Both the position numbers and the translations under genes were made by a program. Below the pieces are notes generated by a model. The model was not told where the DNA came from and searched no databases. It saw nothing but the letters and a program-made list of their open reading frames with translations. From Nymphaea colorata (taxonomy: Eukaryota; Streptophyta; Magnoliopsida; Nymphaeales; Nymphaeaceae): a DNA stretch of 64,000 nt. Each line of letters opens with the position of its first letter. Position 1 is the first letter of the stretch. Below are positions 35,801 to 47,899 of this stretch, piece by piece. The stretch lies in NCBI RefSeq assembly GCF_008831285.2, contig NC_045142.1, positions 11,093,952 to 11,157,951 of the forward strand. The letters are read 5' to 3'.

Positions 35801-38800
35801 CATTTTCAACCATGAATTTGCAGGAGGCTATAAGTGAATATTGGTATCCCGACTCAAGAGCAACTAATCATATTGTCAACAATGATGAGATGATGCAAAA
35901 CAAAACACCATATGATGGGCCGGACAATATCATGATTAGTAACGGTTCAAGTCTCTTTATTAAGCATACCGGCAATTTACTAGTTAACTCTACAGGGACT
36001 TCATTCCATCTCACTAATGTGCTGCATGTTCCTAAAATGGCTCATGATCTCTTATCAGTGGGAAAGTTTATGTCTTAAAATGACTGCATTTTTCAATTCT
36101 CACCACATGATTTTGTTATTAAGGACTGACAAATGGGCGAGGTTCTTCTTCAAGGACCAAAGATGCATAACAGGCTCTTCCCCATCATGGCGGTCCGATC
36201 AAACATTGATTCGTTTTCAACCAAGGGAGCAGTGTTTAGTTGTTGGTTTTCGGCAGGTGTCAATAAACTTTCAACGTCATTTGATCTATGGCATCAGCGG
36301 CTTGGTCATGCAAACAAGAAGATTGTTAGTTTTTTAAATTCTAGCCAATTCATTTCAATAAATTCTCCTATTGCGAAAGGAGTTTGTCAGTCTTGTCTTG
36401 TGGGAAAAGCGCATAAACAACCCTTTCTAATTTCTGATTTTCAAGCATAACGCCCTCTTGAAATGCTTCATATGGACGTATGGGGACTTGCCCTATTCTC
36501 TCTCGAGAGGGCTTCAGTTTTTTCTGCTCATTATTGACAACTATTCCATATTTTTATGGTTGTTTACTCTTAAAGCTAAGTTTAAAGTTGTTTTATGTTT
36601 CAAAAATTTCAAGACCTTGATTGAAAAGCAATTAAATGCTCACATATGTTTTGTTCAGTCTGACAATGGAAAAGAATTTGTGAACTCTCACTTAGCCTTA
36701 TTTTGTGAAGCACATGGGATATTTCATTAGTTTTCTTCTCCCTACACTCACGAACAAAACGGTATAGTTGAACGAAAATATCGTCACGTTGTTGAAACGG
36801 GGTTAAGCATACTTTATGATGCTGGTTTATCATATAATTTCTGGGTTGATTCATTTCGAACTGCTGTTTGTATTATCAACTGATTACCAACGCTGAAATT
36901 GCAGTGAAAATCACTCTTTTATATGTTTTTTCAAAAGGATCTAGAATATGCACATTTTTAGGTTTTTGGAACCACATGTTATCCATTATTGACACCCTTG
37001 AATGATTCCAAATTTCAGCCAAAGACTATTCCATGCATTTTTCTGGGTTATGCTAGTCATCATAAGGGGTATCTATGCTATGACAAGAGTCATCGCCATA
37101 TCCTTATATCTCAGCATGTTATTTTTTATGAAACTCATTCGAGCAAGTCCGATCAACATCCAGAGATTTCAGATGCTAGTTTATCTCATTGGCTGCGACA
37201 CACGACCAGCGCTCCTATTGGTCATGCCACTCTAATATAGCCAACCTCACCCTCATCGTATACTGTTTTGCCACCACCAATGACTGGATCATTGTCATCT
37301 ATTATGGTTTCTTCTCCTGAGCATATCAGCTTGCCCATCCATGAGACTGCTCAGACCACATCCATGGTGCCCACTGTGTGGGGCCCACCGTGGATCTTAC
37401 TCCCACCATAACCTTGGAGTCCTCCTCACTGGTTGATCCTTCACTACCAATTTCGTCGGTCATAGCTACTGACGCCGCAGCCACTCAAGATGTTTTTCTT
37501 CCTCGTCCTCATGGCCATTCTCACCCCATGATCACTCGCTCCATGACTGGCTTGTTAAAACCCAAAGACTTTTCTACCATAACTGCGCAAGAAGAACCAG
37601 GGACCTTTAAAGAGGCTGCTCGTTCTGAGTGTTGGCGCCAAGCTATGCAGTTAGAGTTTTCCGCATTGCAAAAAAACAAAATGTGGCATTTTCTGCTGCC
37701 TCAACCTGATTTCAATATTATCAGTTCCAAATGGGTGTATAAAATCAAGTGTCACCCTGATGGCTCTATTGTACGACATAAGGCTAGACTTGTGGCCCAG
37801 GGTTTTCTTCAAACGGCTGGTATTGACTATTAAGAAACTTTTAGTCCCACCATTAAACCAACTACTTTTCGGGTGCTTCTCTCTTTAGCTATTCATTTTG
37901 GCTAGTCTTTACGTCAACTTGATTTTGATAATGCCTTTCTAAATGGGTATCTTACTGAAGATGTCTATATGGCTCAACCAGAGGCATTTCAAGATGACAC
38001 CTTTCCTCATTATGTATGCAAGTTAGACAAAACACTATATGGGCTAAAGCAGGCTCCACGCGCATGGTATTATCGCTTCAGTTGCTTCCTTTATGATCTT
38101 GGATTTATTGCTTCTCAGTTTGATGCATCCTTGTTTATTTACTTCTGCGATAGTCATCACCTATATCTTATCGTCTATTTTGATGATCTGATCGTCACTG
38201 GATCTGCACTGTCCCTTATTTCTCATGTTATTAAACAGCTTGGTTCCGCCTTTTCGGTAAAGGATCTTGGTCCCCTAACCTATTTTCTAGGCATTGAAGT
38301 CCAGCGACGACCCGAGGAGATATATCTGAGCTAACACCATTACATTACTAGCATTCTTCACAAGGCTCAAATGGATAGTGTCAAACCCACAAACTCCCCC
38401 ATGGTAATCACTAAACATCTTCCAGCCACTGATGATTCTTTTTGGTATCCCACGTTGTATAGAAGTGTGATAGGTGCATTACAATATGTCACATTAACAC
38501 ATCCAGATATCGCATTTGCTGTAAATTGTGCTTGTCAATTCATGCACTCTCCAAAGACTGTTCATTGGACGATGGTTAAAAGAATACTTCGGTATTTAAA
38601 AGGAACTAGCCACTATGCTCTTCGCTTGACTCGATCCTCTTCATTGCAATTGAGTATCTTTGCCGATGCAGACTGGGCTGGCAGTCCAGAAGATCGAAAA
38701 TCGACTGGTGGTTTTGTTGCTCTCCTAGGAAATAACATCCTCTCGTGGGCTTCTAGAAAACAAAGAACAGTCACTCGATCCGGCACTGAAGCCGAATACA

Positions 38801-39150
38801 AGTCCCTAGCTTGCGCTGCTACAGAAATACTATGGTTAAAATCTCTCCTAAAAGTGCTATAGGTTTCATTACAAGATGCACCAATTTTATGGTGTGATAA
38901 TATCAAAGCCTTATACTTAGCATTAAATCATATGTCTCATGCTCGCACCAAGCATGTCAAAATTGATTTTCATTTCGTTAGAGATCATGTCAATAAGTGA
39001 GAGATTCAAGTGAATTTCATTTGAACTAATGAGCAATTAGTGGATGGGATGACGAAAGCTCTTGGAAGAATGGTGTTCCAAGATTTCAGAACCAATCTCA
39101 ACATGGTGGAGCTGCCGTTCATATTGCGGGAGGCAGTTAAGGAAACAGTT
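35791..39150 (+). pseudogene. Copia 2 pol (protease, integrase, RT, RNase H)
   Basis: The protease motif is WYPDSRATNHI (about 35839), with Arg where Gly follows Asp-Ser in active relatives. Pre-integrase has LWHQRLGHANKK (about 36286), and integrase has QSDNGKEFV (about 36656) and THEQNGIVERKYRH (about 36748). RT has HKARLVAQGFLQ (about 37780), LDFDNAFLNGYL (about 37918), LYGLKQAPRAWYY (about 38036) and YFDDLIVTG (about 38178) in place of YVDD. RNase H has FADADWAGSPEDRKSTGG (about 38660). From 37378 to 39150 a single frame is kept, broken only by stops at about 37831, 37903, 38332, 38860, 38998 and 39022. Each fits CAA, CAG, CGA or TGG changed by one transition. Confidence 0.92.
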
Positions 39151-39430
39151 TGAATTTTGACTTCTAAAAGTGATGAAATCTGCAAGAGATAAAAACGTAT
39201 CTGTCTCTATTAATTTGGGATCTGATTTACGTTTTTATCTCTTGCCTTTTTCATTGTTGTAACCTCCTTTTCTCTTGTACTCTATAATTACCCTGTATCT
39301 TCTACAATGGCAATATACATGAGATTCTATTTTTGAGTTCTCTTTCTCTCTCTCATACTCTCCTGATTCTCACGATCTCTCACTCTCAGTTCCGTTGCCT
39401 ACCTACCGCATACACCTCCCCATTATTCCT
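39135..39430 (+). repeat. Probable 3' LTR of Copia 2
   Basis: It starts GTTAAGGAAACAG just after the purine tract and contains a T-rich CTCTTGTACTCTATAATTAC region and CT-rich DNA, as in other copia LTRs. There is no second copy to confirm its limits. Confidence 0.45.
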
Positions 39431-40642
39431 AGGAGCTTCCCCTCTATTCCTCAATTTCTACCTCCCTAGAGTTCATGTCGTGGTTTGGTTGAGCACCAAA
39501 CTTGCACACTTACTCTTTTTCTTTACATAGCATGAATTACCCTATTCAAGAGTGATATCTAATTATTGTGAGGGTTCCTAAATAAATTATAAGGGTGTGG
39601 AATTAGTTTTGCTATAGTTTTTTGCTTTGGGGTCTATCCCAATGTTTGTTTGGTTGTTGTATTCACATGCAAGAATAGACTCAATCTGAAATCCATGGTC
39701 AAGTGAGTAAGGCGACATCAATTGGTACCAAAGACTCTAGACTGAGTAATTCAGAACCATGATGACTTGCTAGAAAGTTCATGTTAACCATGCAAGGGAG
39801 CAAGTAAGTACAGGCAAGAACACTAGTTTTCTAACCAAGATGGAGCATATGCAGCTTAAAATGGAGACCATGTCTGTAGAGATTATGGTGACCATCTTCA
39901 ATAACTTGACTATGCATGTGTCCATAGAGATAGCTAATTAGTCAAGAATGCCATTGAATTACAGATTGACAAATTGATGACAATCTCTTCTTCTCAGAAT
40001 TCAATTGTGGCATAGCTAGAAGTGGAAATAGTTCAAGGAAGTCTAGAATATGAGCCTTTTAAGAGATCTTTCATCCTCAGTCTTCCTTCTTTACATGCAG
40101 GGTATTAGACTATGCCACTTCCATGTGTGCCTCCTCCACCACCACCTCCATTAGGCACTACACAAAAAATGGTCACTCCCAAGGAAAAATCCTTGAAAAA
40201 CAACTACTATGGCCAACTTTTCATAAATGCCGGCCAAAGTCATTGCACATATATGAACATGTCCATGTAGGTTCTCAAATTCAAATTTCATTGTTAATGA
40301 CACAAATAATTTAATTATACATAAAAAATTTACCTTCCATTTCATTATTAACTGTACAAACTTTATACTTCAGGAAATGTTTTTCATGTTCTTGGCACGG
40401 AAAAAACAAACCTAGCTTATGTTATAGGTTGTTTAGCCTCAACATTTCAAACTTGGTGGCTGGAGACTCGACCTGGAGAGAATTACTGATGTTGAATGTC
40501 AAATGGTTGGCAAATAGCTAACATTTGAAAATTTCATTGCTAAAAAAACCATAAATTGTTACTGAAGCACCGTACACAATCACCATAACATAAGTAGTCA
40601 CTAACAAATAATGACTTCTTTTTTGGCAACAAATTTTTTTAT

Positions 40643-40645
<3 letters not shown>
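39431..40645. other. Intergenic DNA, no gene seen
   Basis: AT-rich sequence. A stretch at about 39770-39930 has Met- and Glu-rich frames that faintly recall gypsy gag N-termini, but it is too short and too broken to call. Confidence 0.35.

Positions 40646-40737
<92 letters not shown>
40646..40737. repeat. Long (TA)n microsatellite
   Basis: About 45 consecutive TA units, the longest simple repeat in the window, next to a GC-rich island. Confidence 0.95.
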
Positions 40738-40739
<2 letters not shown>

Positions 40740-40839
40740 GACATCAAACCAAAACCATCCATCTTTTTTATCGGATGGTTATGATTTGTTGTTTATTTAT
40801 TTATCTATTTTTTTGTCAAAATAGTTCTCACACGAGCAG

Positions 40840-41165
40840 GGAGATTCCTCCCCTGCCGGCCCGATAGCGGCGGCATTGGGCTACGCTGGCTGCTGGTGGG
40901 AGGACGAACTCTACCCACGCCCCACCACCATCACACGACAGTGGTGGGAAGGGGAGGAGGAATCCATCCCCTCCCCCGCCGCCCTAAGGCAGCGCCCTGG
41001 GTGCCGTTGCCAGCCGCCCATGACGTCGGGCGGTAGCCGCAACGACGCCCAGGGTGCCACCGTCGGCGGCGGGGGAGGAGGAACCCTCCTCCCCTTCCTA
41101 CGACCGTGGTGCAGAAATCAGAATGGTGTAAAAAAGAAAAAAAAGGGTCGTATGCACGGCCCTCC
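40840..41165. other. GC-rich island of unknown origin
   Basis: About 300 bp of strongly GC-rich DNA with inverted GGGGAGGAGG and CCTCCTCCCC phrases sits in otherwise AT-rich DNA. The + strand frame from 40876 is open, but it is rich in Gly/Arg/Trp/Pro and does not resemble a known protein. It lacks the TAGGGGTGGGCA ends of the two hAT-like elements. It could be a captured gene piece or another transposon. Confidence 0.4.
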
Positions 41166-41452
41166 TTTGATGTTTAGTTATGTATGAAATTTTTAGAGTT
41201 ATGGATCAGTGACTTATGCATATTTTTAACAATATATTTACCTATGATTACGTTTAATTAGCATATGTTTTCATTTATAATATGGTGAAGAAATTATAAA
41301 ATTAATGTGCATGGCTCACAAAACTAATAGTATCGATCCTTGCGTGATTGCCAAAACTGTAGGACGAAAAAAATTCTCGTATAAATTATAAAGCCCGGGC
41401 CCTATTTGAAATCAAACAAGAATGGTTAAAAAAGGGAACCGAGCGGGCCAGT

Positions 41453-41460
41453 TATAAATA
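41453..41460 (+). promoter_or_regulatory. Possible TATA box of SCPL gene B
   Basis: TATAAATA about 310 bases before the start codon, similar in spacing to the candidate upstream of gene A. Confidence 0.3.
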
Positions 41461-41769
41461 TCAAGGACCCGTAGAGTCAGTAATTAAAAGAATGACTATA
41501 AGGCAAATTTAGGAAAAAATCTGGCATGAACAATAAATGTTCGACAACTGAATTGCGAATATGGAAGCTTCTGATAATAACGATATCTCGGGAGAATCAA
41601 AGAAAATAATTTTCCTCTTTTGTCTTCTTGCCCCTTGCGTGATCATCTGATTCATAAACGCGTGCGCGCCACTTGCACTCAAAGTAACTACCATTTTCAT
41701 GCTTTTCGCTTTTGTTGTCCACAGTTGAGGCAGGAGGCATACCATCGTTGCCATCTCCTGCCATCAACA

Positions 41770-44700
41770 ATGGAGAAGAAGATCACACTGATCATCGCTG
41801 TGGAGTTCTTCTGTCTACTTCTTCTTCCTTGCTTTCATGGCGGCCTTGTTGGTGCATTCGGGACCGATGACAAGACGGAAGAGTGGGGATATGTTGAAGT
41901 TCGTGCAAGTAAGTCGTTTCCTGCAAATTTGTTACACAAGTTTCTTTGATAGGTTCACTGCTTAGAGTTTGATATCAGAAAGGAGAGGCGGAAGTAAAAA
42001 TTTTCTTGATGTGATAACTTATTTCTTGGTGATCTGTTGTTGTCTGTGTTCAGAGGCTCACATGTTCTGGTGGCTGTATCGTAGTCCGTACCGCATCCAG
42101 AATTCAACTGCACCATGGCCCATTGTTCTTTGGCTCCAAGGTGGACCGGTTAGTTCAAACAAGAGATTTCAAGTCCATGCACACACGCATGTACTCACAC
42201 AAAGACAAATGTCCGTATATACTTTTACACATAAGAAATACGTGTACATATAGATATACACTGTTGTTTCCGGCTACTTTTTATATGGATATACGTAATC
42301 ACCCACAAATATAAATGGGCATAGAAAATGTGCTTGTATTCGTATGCCTGTATGCATGCGGTTGTGCAAAGGCGTGTTTGATGGCAGGTGAAACTTATCC
42401 AACATAAATTCCGCATGGATAACTCCTCTTTATTTTGAAGGTCAAAATAGATCCCCTCAATTTTTCAACGAAAGGACACGTTTGTCCGGATGCTTGTATG
42501 CCTGCAGGAGTGCACGCATTGTAAAAGGAGTGCTTGATTTGAGTTGGAACTTGTCCAATATAAGTTCCACCTGGACAACTTATCTTTGTTAGAAGGTTAA
42601 AATAGCTCCCTGATCACTTTGCAAGGAGGCTATCCACCCCATTGTGTTAAGTGGCATAAAAGAAAGACGTTTATAGGTGAAAATTCATTCTATGTTTGAA
42701 GAAAGGGACAGGTAGTTCGAGGTATGAGGTGTGTGTATGTGTGTGCGTATATATATATATATTATATTATATGCAGAAAACTTTTCCTATGATAAGTTAT
42801 TCGTAAACAAGTTATTTCTACAATTAAATGCCCATTGGGAATATTTTTGGTCGGCTTTATAGATGACCTGGATTATCATATAACTGTGAGAATCATATTT
42901 ATATCCAGAGGAGAAGCACACGTGCATAGTTTTTCGCCATCCGGATTCCCATATTACGCGTTTATGCTTAAAAAGCGCATTATTTGTGCAATTGCAGCAA
43001 GGATTCATGTGGATCATCAAAATCTAAGCTAACTTTCATTTAGCTACGTAATATGCATCTCTTTGGTGTTCACATTTAGAGAAATTTCATGATAATTAAA
43101 ATGCAAGGGAACTTTCTTTCTTGTTTTGTATGAACATACCAACTTGATATAATGCATTCGGAATTGGCAATTATCAAGAAGTAAGAATGCATATACCTAG
43201 GCTGGTATGCACGCTCGCACACATTTCACCAACTGTAGCGAGTATTTCTCTGCCTCACTTCCTTATTGCTTCAATGCAACAATAATAGGGAGCATCTGGG
43301 GTTGGCATCGGCAATTTTCAAGAGATTGGGCCTCTGGATGCAGATTTAAAACCACGGAATTCCACATGGCTCAGAAAAGCTGATCTCCTCTTTGTGGTAA
43401 TTCATTTGCTTCATTTGTTTTCCCTGGATTTTGAGGCATAATAGCCTCTCAATTATAAGGGTCGTCTGAAGAGTGAAAATTTTGAAACCACAGGATAGCC
43501 CAGTTGGTACTGGCTATAGTTATGTTGAAGACAAGAAGTCGACGGTGAAGACTGATGAAGAGGCTGCAACTGACTTAACCACACTTCTCATCACGCTGTT
43601 CAATAGCACTGAATCTCTTCAACGAAGCCCACTGTATATAGTAGCTGAATCATATGGAGGGAAACATGCTGTCACCTTGGGCTTGTCTGTATATGATGCT
43701 ATAAAAGCTAAGAAACTTAAAGCGACACTTGGAGGTACTAGAATGATTTCTCTATTACTGCTTTATTCCTTTTAGCAACTATGTTAGAATCCTCGGCTGA
43801 CTTGAAAGCTTAGAGTTTGAACTGCTCTTTGAACTTTAGTACTGTAGTTTGGAACCTCCACGGTTACTCACATATTGATACTTTGAGATGTAAGAACTTT
43901 ATATTCATTTTCATTTCTTTGCAAGGGGTTGCGCTTGGGGATTCCTGGATCTCTCCTGAAGATTTCGTGGTTTGTAATATGCGCATCTGAATTAGCAGAA
44001 ACTAGTTTTGCCTCTGTAAATTGGCAGAGAACTGAAAATTTGATGTCTTTTGTAGCTGTCATGGGGACCATTGCTGAAGGACGTTTCCAGGTTGGACCTT
44101 CAAGCAGCAGAGGAGGCCAAAAGGTTTCAACTTTTTTAATTTTTGTTTTGTTCTGACATGACATTTGCTTCTGTTTTCAGAAGTAAAAGATTTTTTTTTT
44201 CCTTCTCCTGAAGAACTTTCTTCTCTAACTTTACAACAAATTCAGAATTGGTGATTCAGGGAAAGCATATTACAGAAGTAAAAGTTGTTTGAAACGGTCC
44301 AATAATCTAATACATTCATTTAATTTTTTGAAAAAGCAATGGTGAGAAAGTAATCTACTAATGAAAGAAAATAAGATAGAACCAATTAAGTCTGATTTGA
44401 TGTTAGTTGTTGAGGTGTGGCTCAAAATGATGATTACAATTTTTTTTTTTTAACAACTGCAAGCTATGCCATCTTTTTTGTACGTTTCACTAACTCTTCT
44501 TCCACATACTTTGTTAAAGGATGGCAGCAGAGATCCGAGAAACAATTGGCAGAGGACAGTATATTGATGCAGTTAACATGTGGTCAGCTTTGGAAACTTT
44601 TATTACTTCCTACAGCAACAACGTGGTAATCCATCACTTAGCACTCTGCCTTCAGCAATGTCTGGCAAACAATGAATTGTTTTCTAACTGTCGTGTATGA

Positions 44701-46069
44701 TCTGCTCATTAATTTCTCTGGGTTCTGACGATATACAGAATTTCTACAATTTTTTGCTGGATTCGGACAATGATATTTTGAGTATGACAGCAACTGCATT
44801 GGAAACTGCATCTATAAAACGATATAGGAGGTACTTGGAAGAAAATCATGGGAGTCTGTCGGATTTAATGGACACTGTGGTTCGTAAAAAGTTGAGAATT
44901 ATCCCAAAAAACATACAGTAAGTACTTCCTCCATAGATATGTTTGCTTTTTCTTTGTCTAACTTGCGATGATGAAACTTTTTGTAAACTTTGTCTCTTTC
45001 AGGTGGGGAGGACAATCAGACGTTGTCTTCAATTCCTTATCTGGGGATTTTATGAAACCTCGGGTTAACGAGGTACTGGACAACCATAATCGAGTTGCAA
45101 CTTCTCCATCTTTATGTCACTAATTTTCTTTTGTCACCTTTAGACGAACGTTGTATGACATGTTTTACATTTCCAAATGCCTTTGTCATTTTACAGGTGG
45201 ATGAGCTGTTGAGGAGAGGAGTACAAGTCACCGTATATAATGGCCAAGTATTGATTTCTGAAACTGCACATTTTTTCTATGTGCTACTTAAGTCTCACAT
45301 CTGTCCCATGTGTTAGAAACCACCATCAATTGAACAACCTTGTAGGAACCTTCTCCAGTTGTTCTTAGCATCAAATTGTTGAAGAGTGCATGCTTTAAAC
45401 AAAAAGCTTGCAACTTCCTGAAAATGTATTTCTTAAAGGATGAAAACGAGAAATAATGAATTAAATTTCTTAAAGGAACTAAGGTTACTATTCCAGAAAA
45501 TGGCTTAGGATCTTGGTGGAGATAACAGATTAAATAATTTTCCTTCGTTTTCCCTTTTTCTGTTGAGTTTGTCTTATATCTCTGCTTTTGCAGCTGGATC
45601 TCATCTGCTCAACCAAGGGAGCTGAAGCCTGGGTTCAGAAACTGAAGTAAATCTCCTCTCTCCTCACTCCATCGATTTAGCATTATTGTTTTCTGGTTTA
45701 GATTGAACCAGTTTTTCCGTTTCTAGGTGGACTGGGCTGAAGAATTTCACCAGAAGTAGAAGAACTCCTCTGTACTGTGGCCAAGCAGGAACAAAGGGAT
45801 TTTACAAGTCTTATCAAAATTTACATTTTTATTGGATTCTGGGTGCAGGACACTTTGTAAGAACAACTTCATCCATGTTACACATCATTTTCCAGTATCT
45901 TTACTGTTTCTATGGTTTAATCTTCAAACGTTCTAAAGTATTATTTTCACTATTCTATCAGTTTGATGGGGTTGTACTCATTCCACATGGATACTTTCAG
46001 GTACCATTAGAGCAACCCTGCATGGCACTGAAGATGATTGGGAACATTACTCATTCTCCTGCTTCATGA
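41770..46069 (+). CDS. Serine carboxypeptidase-like protein, SCPL51 type (gene B)
   Basis: Paralogue of gene A, with the same 13-exon layout and phases. Exons: 41770-41908, 42054-42148, 43289-43396, 43494-43734, 43926-43969, 44056-44123, 44520-44625, 44739-44917, 45003-45072, 45197-45247, 45594-45646, 45727-45856, 46001-46069. They join to 450 residues without a stop. A hydrophobic signal peptide (LIIAVEFFCLLLLPCF) opens the protein. The oxyanion region is WLQGGPGASGVG. The triad is Ser167 in VAESYGGK, Asp369 in NGQLDLIC and His427 in GAGHFVPLEQP. Compared with A, exon 1 has one extra codon and exons 8 and 12 one fewer each. Intron 2 uses GTTAGT and intron 5 GTTTGT as donors, weaker than usual. 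Expected role as for A, a secreted S10-family hydrolase of unknown substrate. Confidence 0.92.
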
Positions 46070-46596
46070 AGTAAACTCGAATATCACATGCGAGTCATCA
46101 TGACTTAGAAGAGGCATCAGGTATGGTAGAGAGGAAGACGTTCTGAATCAGCAAACAATTTTGGTATATTAAAGAAGCGGCCAGCTGGCTTGAAAGAGAA
46201 TAGTTCTACCAACCAAGGCTGAAAAAAAGCATCATTCTGAATTGTTGATAAAATGTTATTTGTTTACATTTCTTCTAAGGCATAGAGTTAAGTTACAAAA
46301 CTGTGAGTTGATCACATCCACTTAAATGTTTTCAATGTTTTCTAGTTGGAAGCCTGTGATTTGTCGGTTGAAAGAACCTTTTGCTGTTCATACCACTGCA
46401 ATCTCCTCTTATCAAAGGGGACTTTCATACAGAAGCCATGAGCATTTACCATGTTAAAATTAAGATTTATCTTGTCTCCTCGTTATTCGTTTCTTATCTC
46501 CTTATCTTAATGACGAGTTTTGATTTGGATGAACTCGCATGAAGCATTGGATGAACATGAGTGAAGATGAACCCAAAAGTTGTGGGATAAGCCAAA

Positions 46597-46797
46597 TGTT
46601 GTTGAAATCGTGTATCAAGTTTGTGTATATAAATGTGAAAGATCAATGGAAAAGCATCAAGCTATTCTCTCTTCTATTCTCTTTTCTTCTCTTTCCCTCT
46701 ATTTCCTCTCTCTCACTCGGCTCCCAAATCGCTATTTCCTTTCCTTATCTCAATCAGCGCTCGCTCTTTCACAAGCATATTTCCACATGGTATCAGA
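46597..46797 (+). repeat. Probable 5' LTR of Copia 3
   Basis: The right edge ...TTCCACA is fixed by the primer site that follows. The left edge TGTTGTTGAAATCG is the best TG start, giving about 200 bp with a TATATAAA box at about 46626. No second LTR confirms it. Confidence 0.5.
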
Positions 46798-46811
46798 GCA
46801 CATCATTGAGG
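46798..46811 (+). other. Primer binding site of Copia 3
   Basis: TGGTATCAGAGCAC is an exact match to the usual plant copia primer site for initiator tRNA-Met. It is better preserved than in Copia 1. Confidence 0.88.
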
Positions 46812-47880
46812 AAAGGGCGGCAAAATCCTGAGACTGTTTTTTCTGAAGAGTTGATGCTGAGTTGCCTCTAGCGAGCTTTATAAAATCCAAGAAGTGAGTT
46901 CTTTTGTATCTCTCTTTCTCTCGCTCTGTCGCTCGCTCGCTTTCTGTGTTCTTCGCTCGTTCTCATTGAGGCGGAGCTCTCGCTGCCCGGAGATAGCCAG
47001 CGGCTTTGTGATTCATTGAAAGAAGGTCTCTCCGTAGTCCTTCATCAGACTCTGGCGTCCTACATTCCTCGTGCGAGCGGACGAGTCTGAGATTCTTGGA
47101 GGTTTTCTTCGACAATTTTTCTTCCTTCTTTACTAAGATTGATACCATCCCAGCTTTTTTGGAGGTTTTCTTCGGCAATTTTTTTCTTCTTTACTGAAAT
47201 TTCGAGGAGATCTGTCTGTCGTGTCCTGCTGTACCTACCACAGTAGACTATCCCTCTGCTCTATGGACTGCATATTGAGATTCAACTATTAGATTTTCAT
47301 AAAAATGGGACCATTGCATTCCCAACATCCTCCCGGTTCCAATGAACCATAGCTTGCTTAAATCAAAGTTGTGAACAGAGAGTTACAAGCCGGTGAACAG
47401 ACCCTATCTACCGGCAAGTTTTGTCTGCCGCACCTGCAACAGCCGCGGGAGTCATCCCTGTCTCGCGACCGTCGCTGCCCAAATCCATAGGCGTTTTTTC
47501 CTGCTGATGGACAGACATTATTCCTCGCCTCGTCACGATTCCAGTGAGCCAAGGTACGCTTGAATCTACGTTGTAAGCAGGAAGCAACGTGCTGGAGAAG
47601 CTGACCCTGTTCTCAACAAGCTCAGACTGCAGTCCTGCGAAAGTCACGGGAGCAGTTCCTGTTCCACGTTCACTGCCGCTCAAATCCGCTGCAGTTTCAC
47701 TCTCTCATCAGCCTCACAACGTACCTGAAGTTCTCAGGATTCCGAAGAGCCCAGACACGCCCAAATCCGAGCTCTGTGGAGGGAACAACGACGTCTGGAC
47801 TGTCGGCTGCAACAGACGAGATAGCAGGCATTGACAGGGAGAACATTGATAGAACGAAGATACTAATATCTATGAAAGCT
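46812..47880 (+). other. Leader of Copia 3 with a degenerate repeat
   Basis: Untranslated leader between primer site and gag, longer than the roughly 20 bp seen in Copia 1. Two related segments at about 47440-47490 and 47645-47695 share CGGGAG, TCCCTG/TTCCTG and CCGTCGCTGCCCAAATCC/CACTGCCGCTCAAATCC, suggesting an old internal duplication. No protein is evident. Confidence 0.4.
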
Positions 47881-47899
47881 CCGAGGTGATATCTGATCT

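Larger units (their letters stand above)
35037..39430 (+). mobile_element. Ty1/copia retrotransposon (Copia 2), no 5' LTR recognised
   Basis: Gag, zinc knuckle, protease, integrase, reverse transcriptase and RNase H follow in copia order on the + strand. It differs clearly from Copia 1 in gag and in RT/RNase H, so it is a different lineage. A purine-rich CGGGAGGCAG at about 39127-39136 is followed by TTAAGGAAACAG, resembling a polypurine tract and 3' LTR start. I found no matching LTR or TGGTATCAGAGC primer site on the left, so the 5' end is truncated or too diverged. The right end is approximate. Confidence 0.88.

Noticed and set aside
40876-41187. 103-codon frame in the GC island
   Set aside because: Low-complexity Gly/Arg/Pro content and a Lys run from an A-tract. 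Nothing supports translation.
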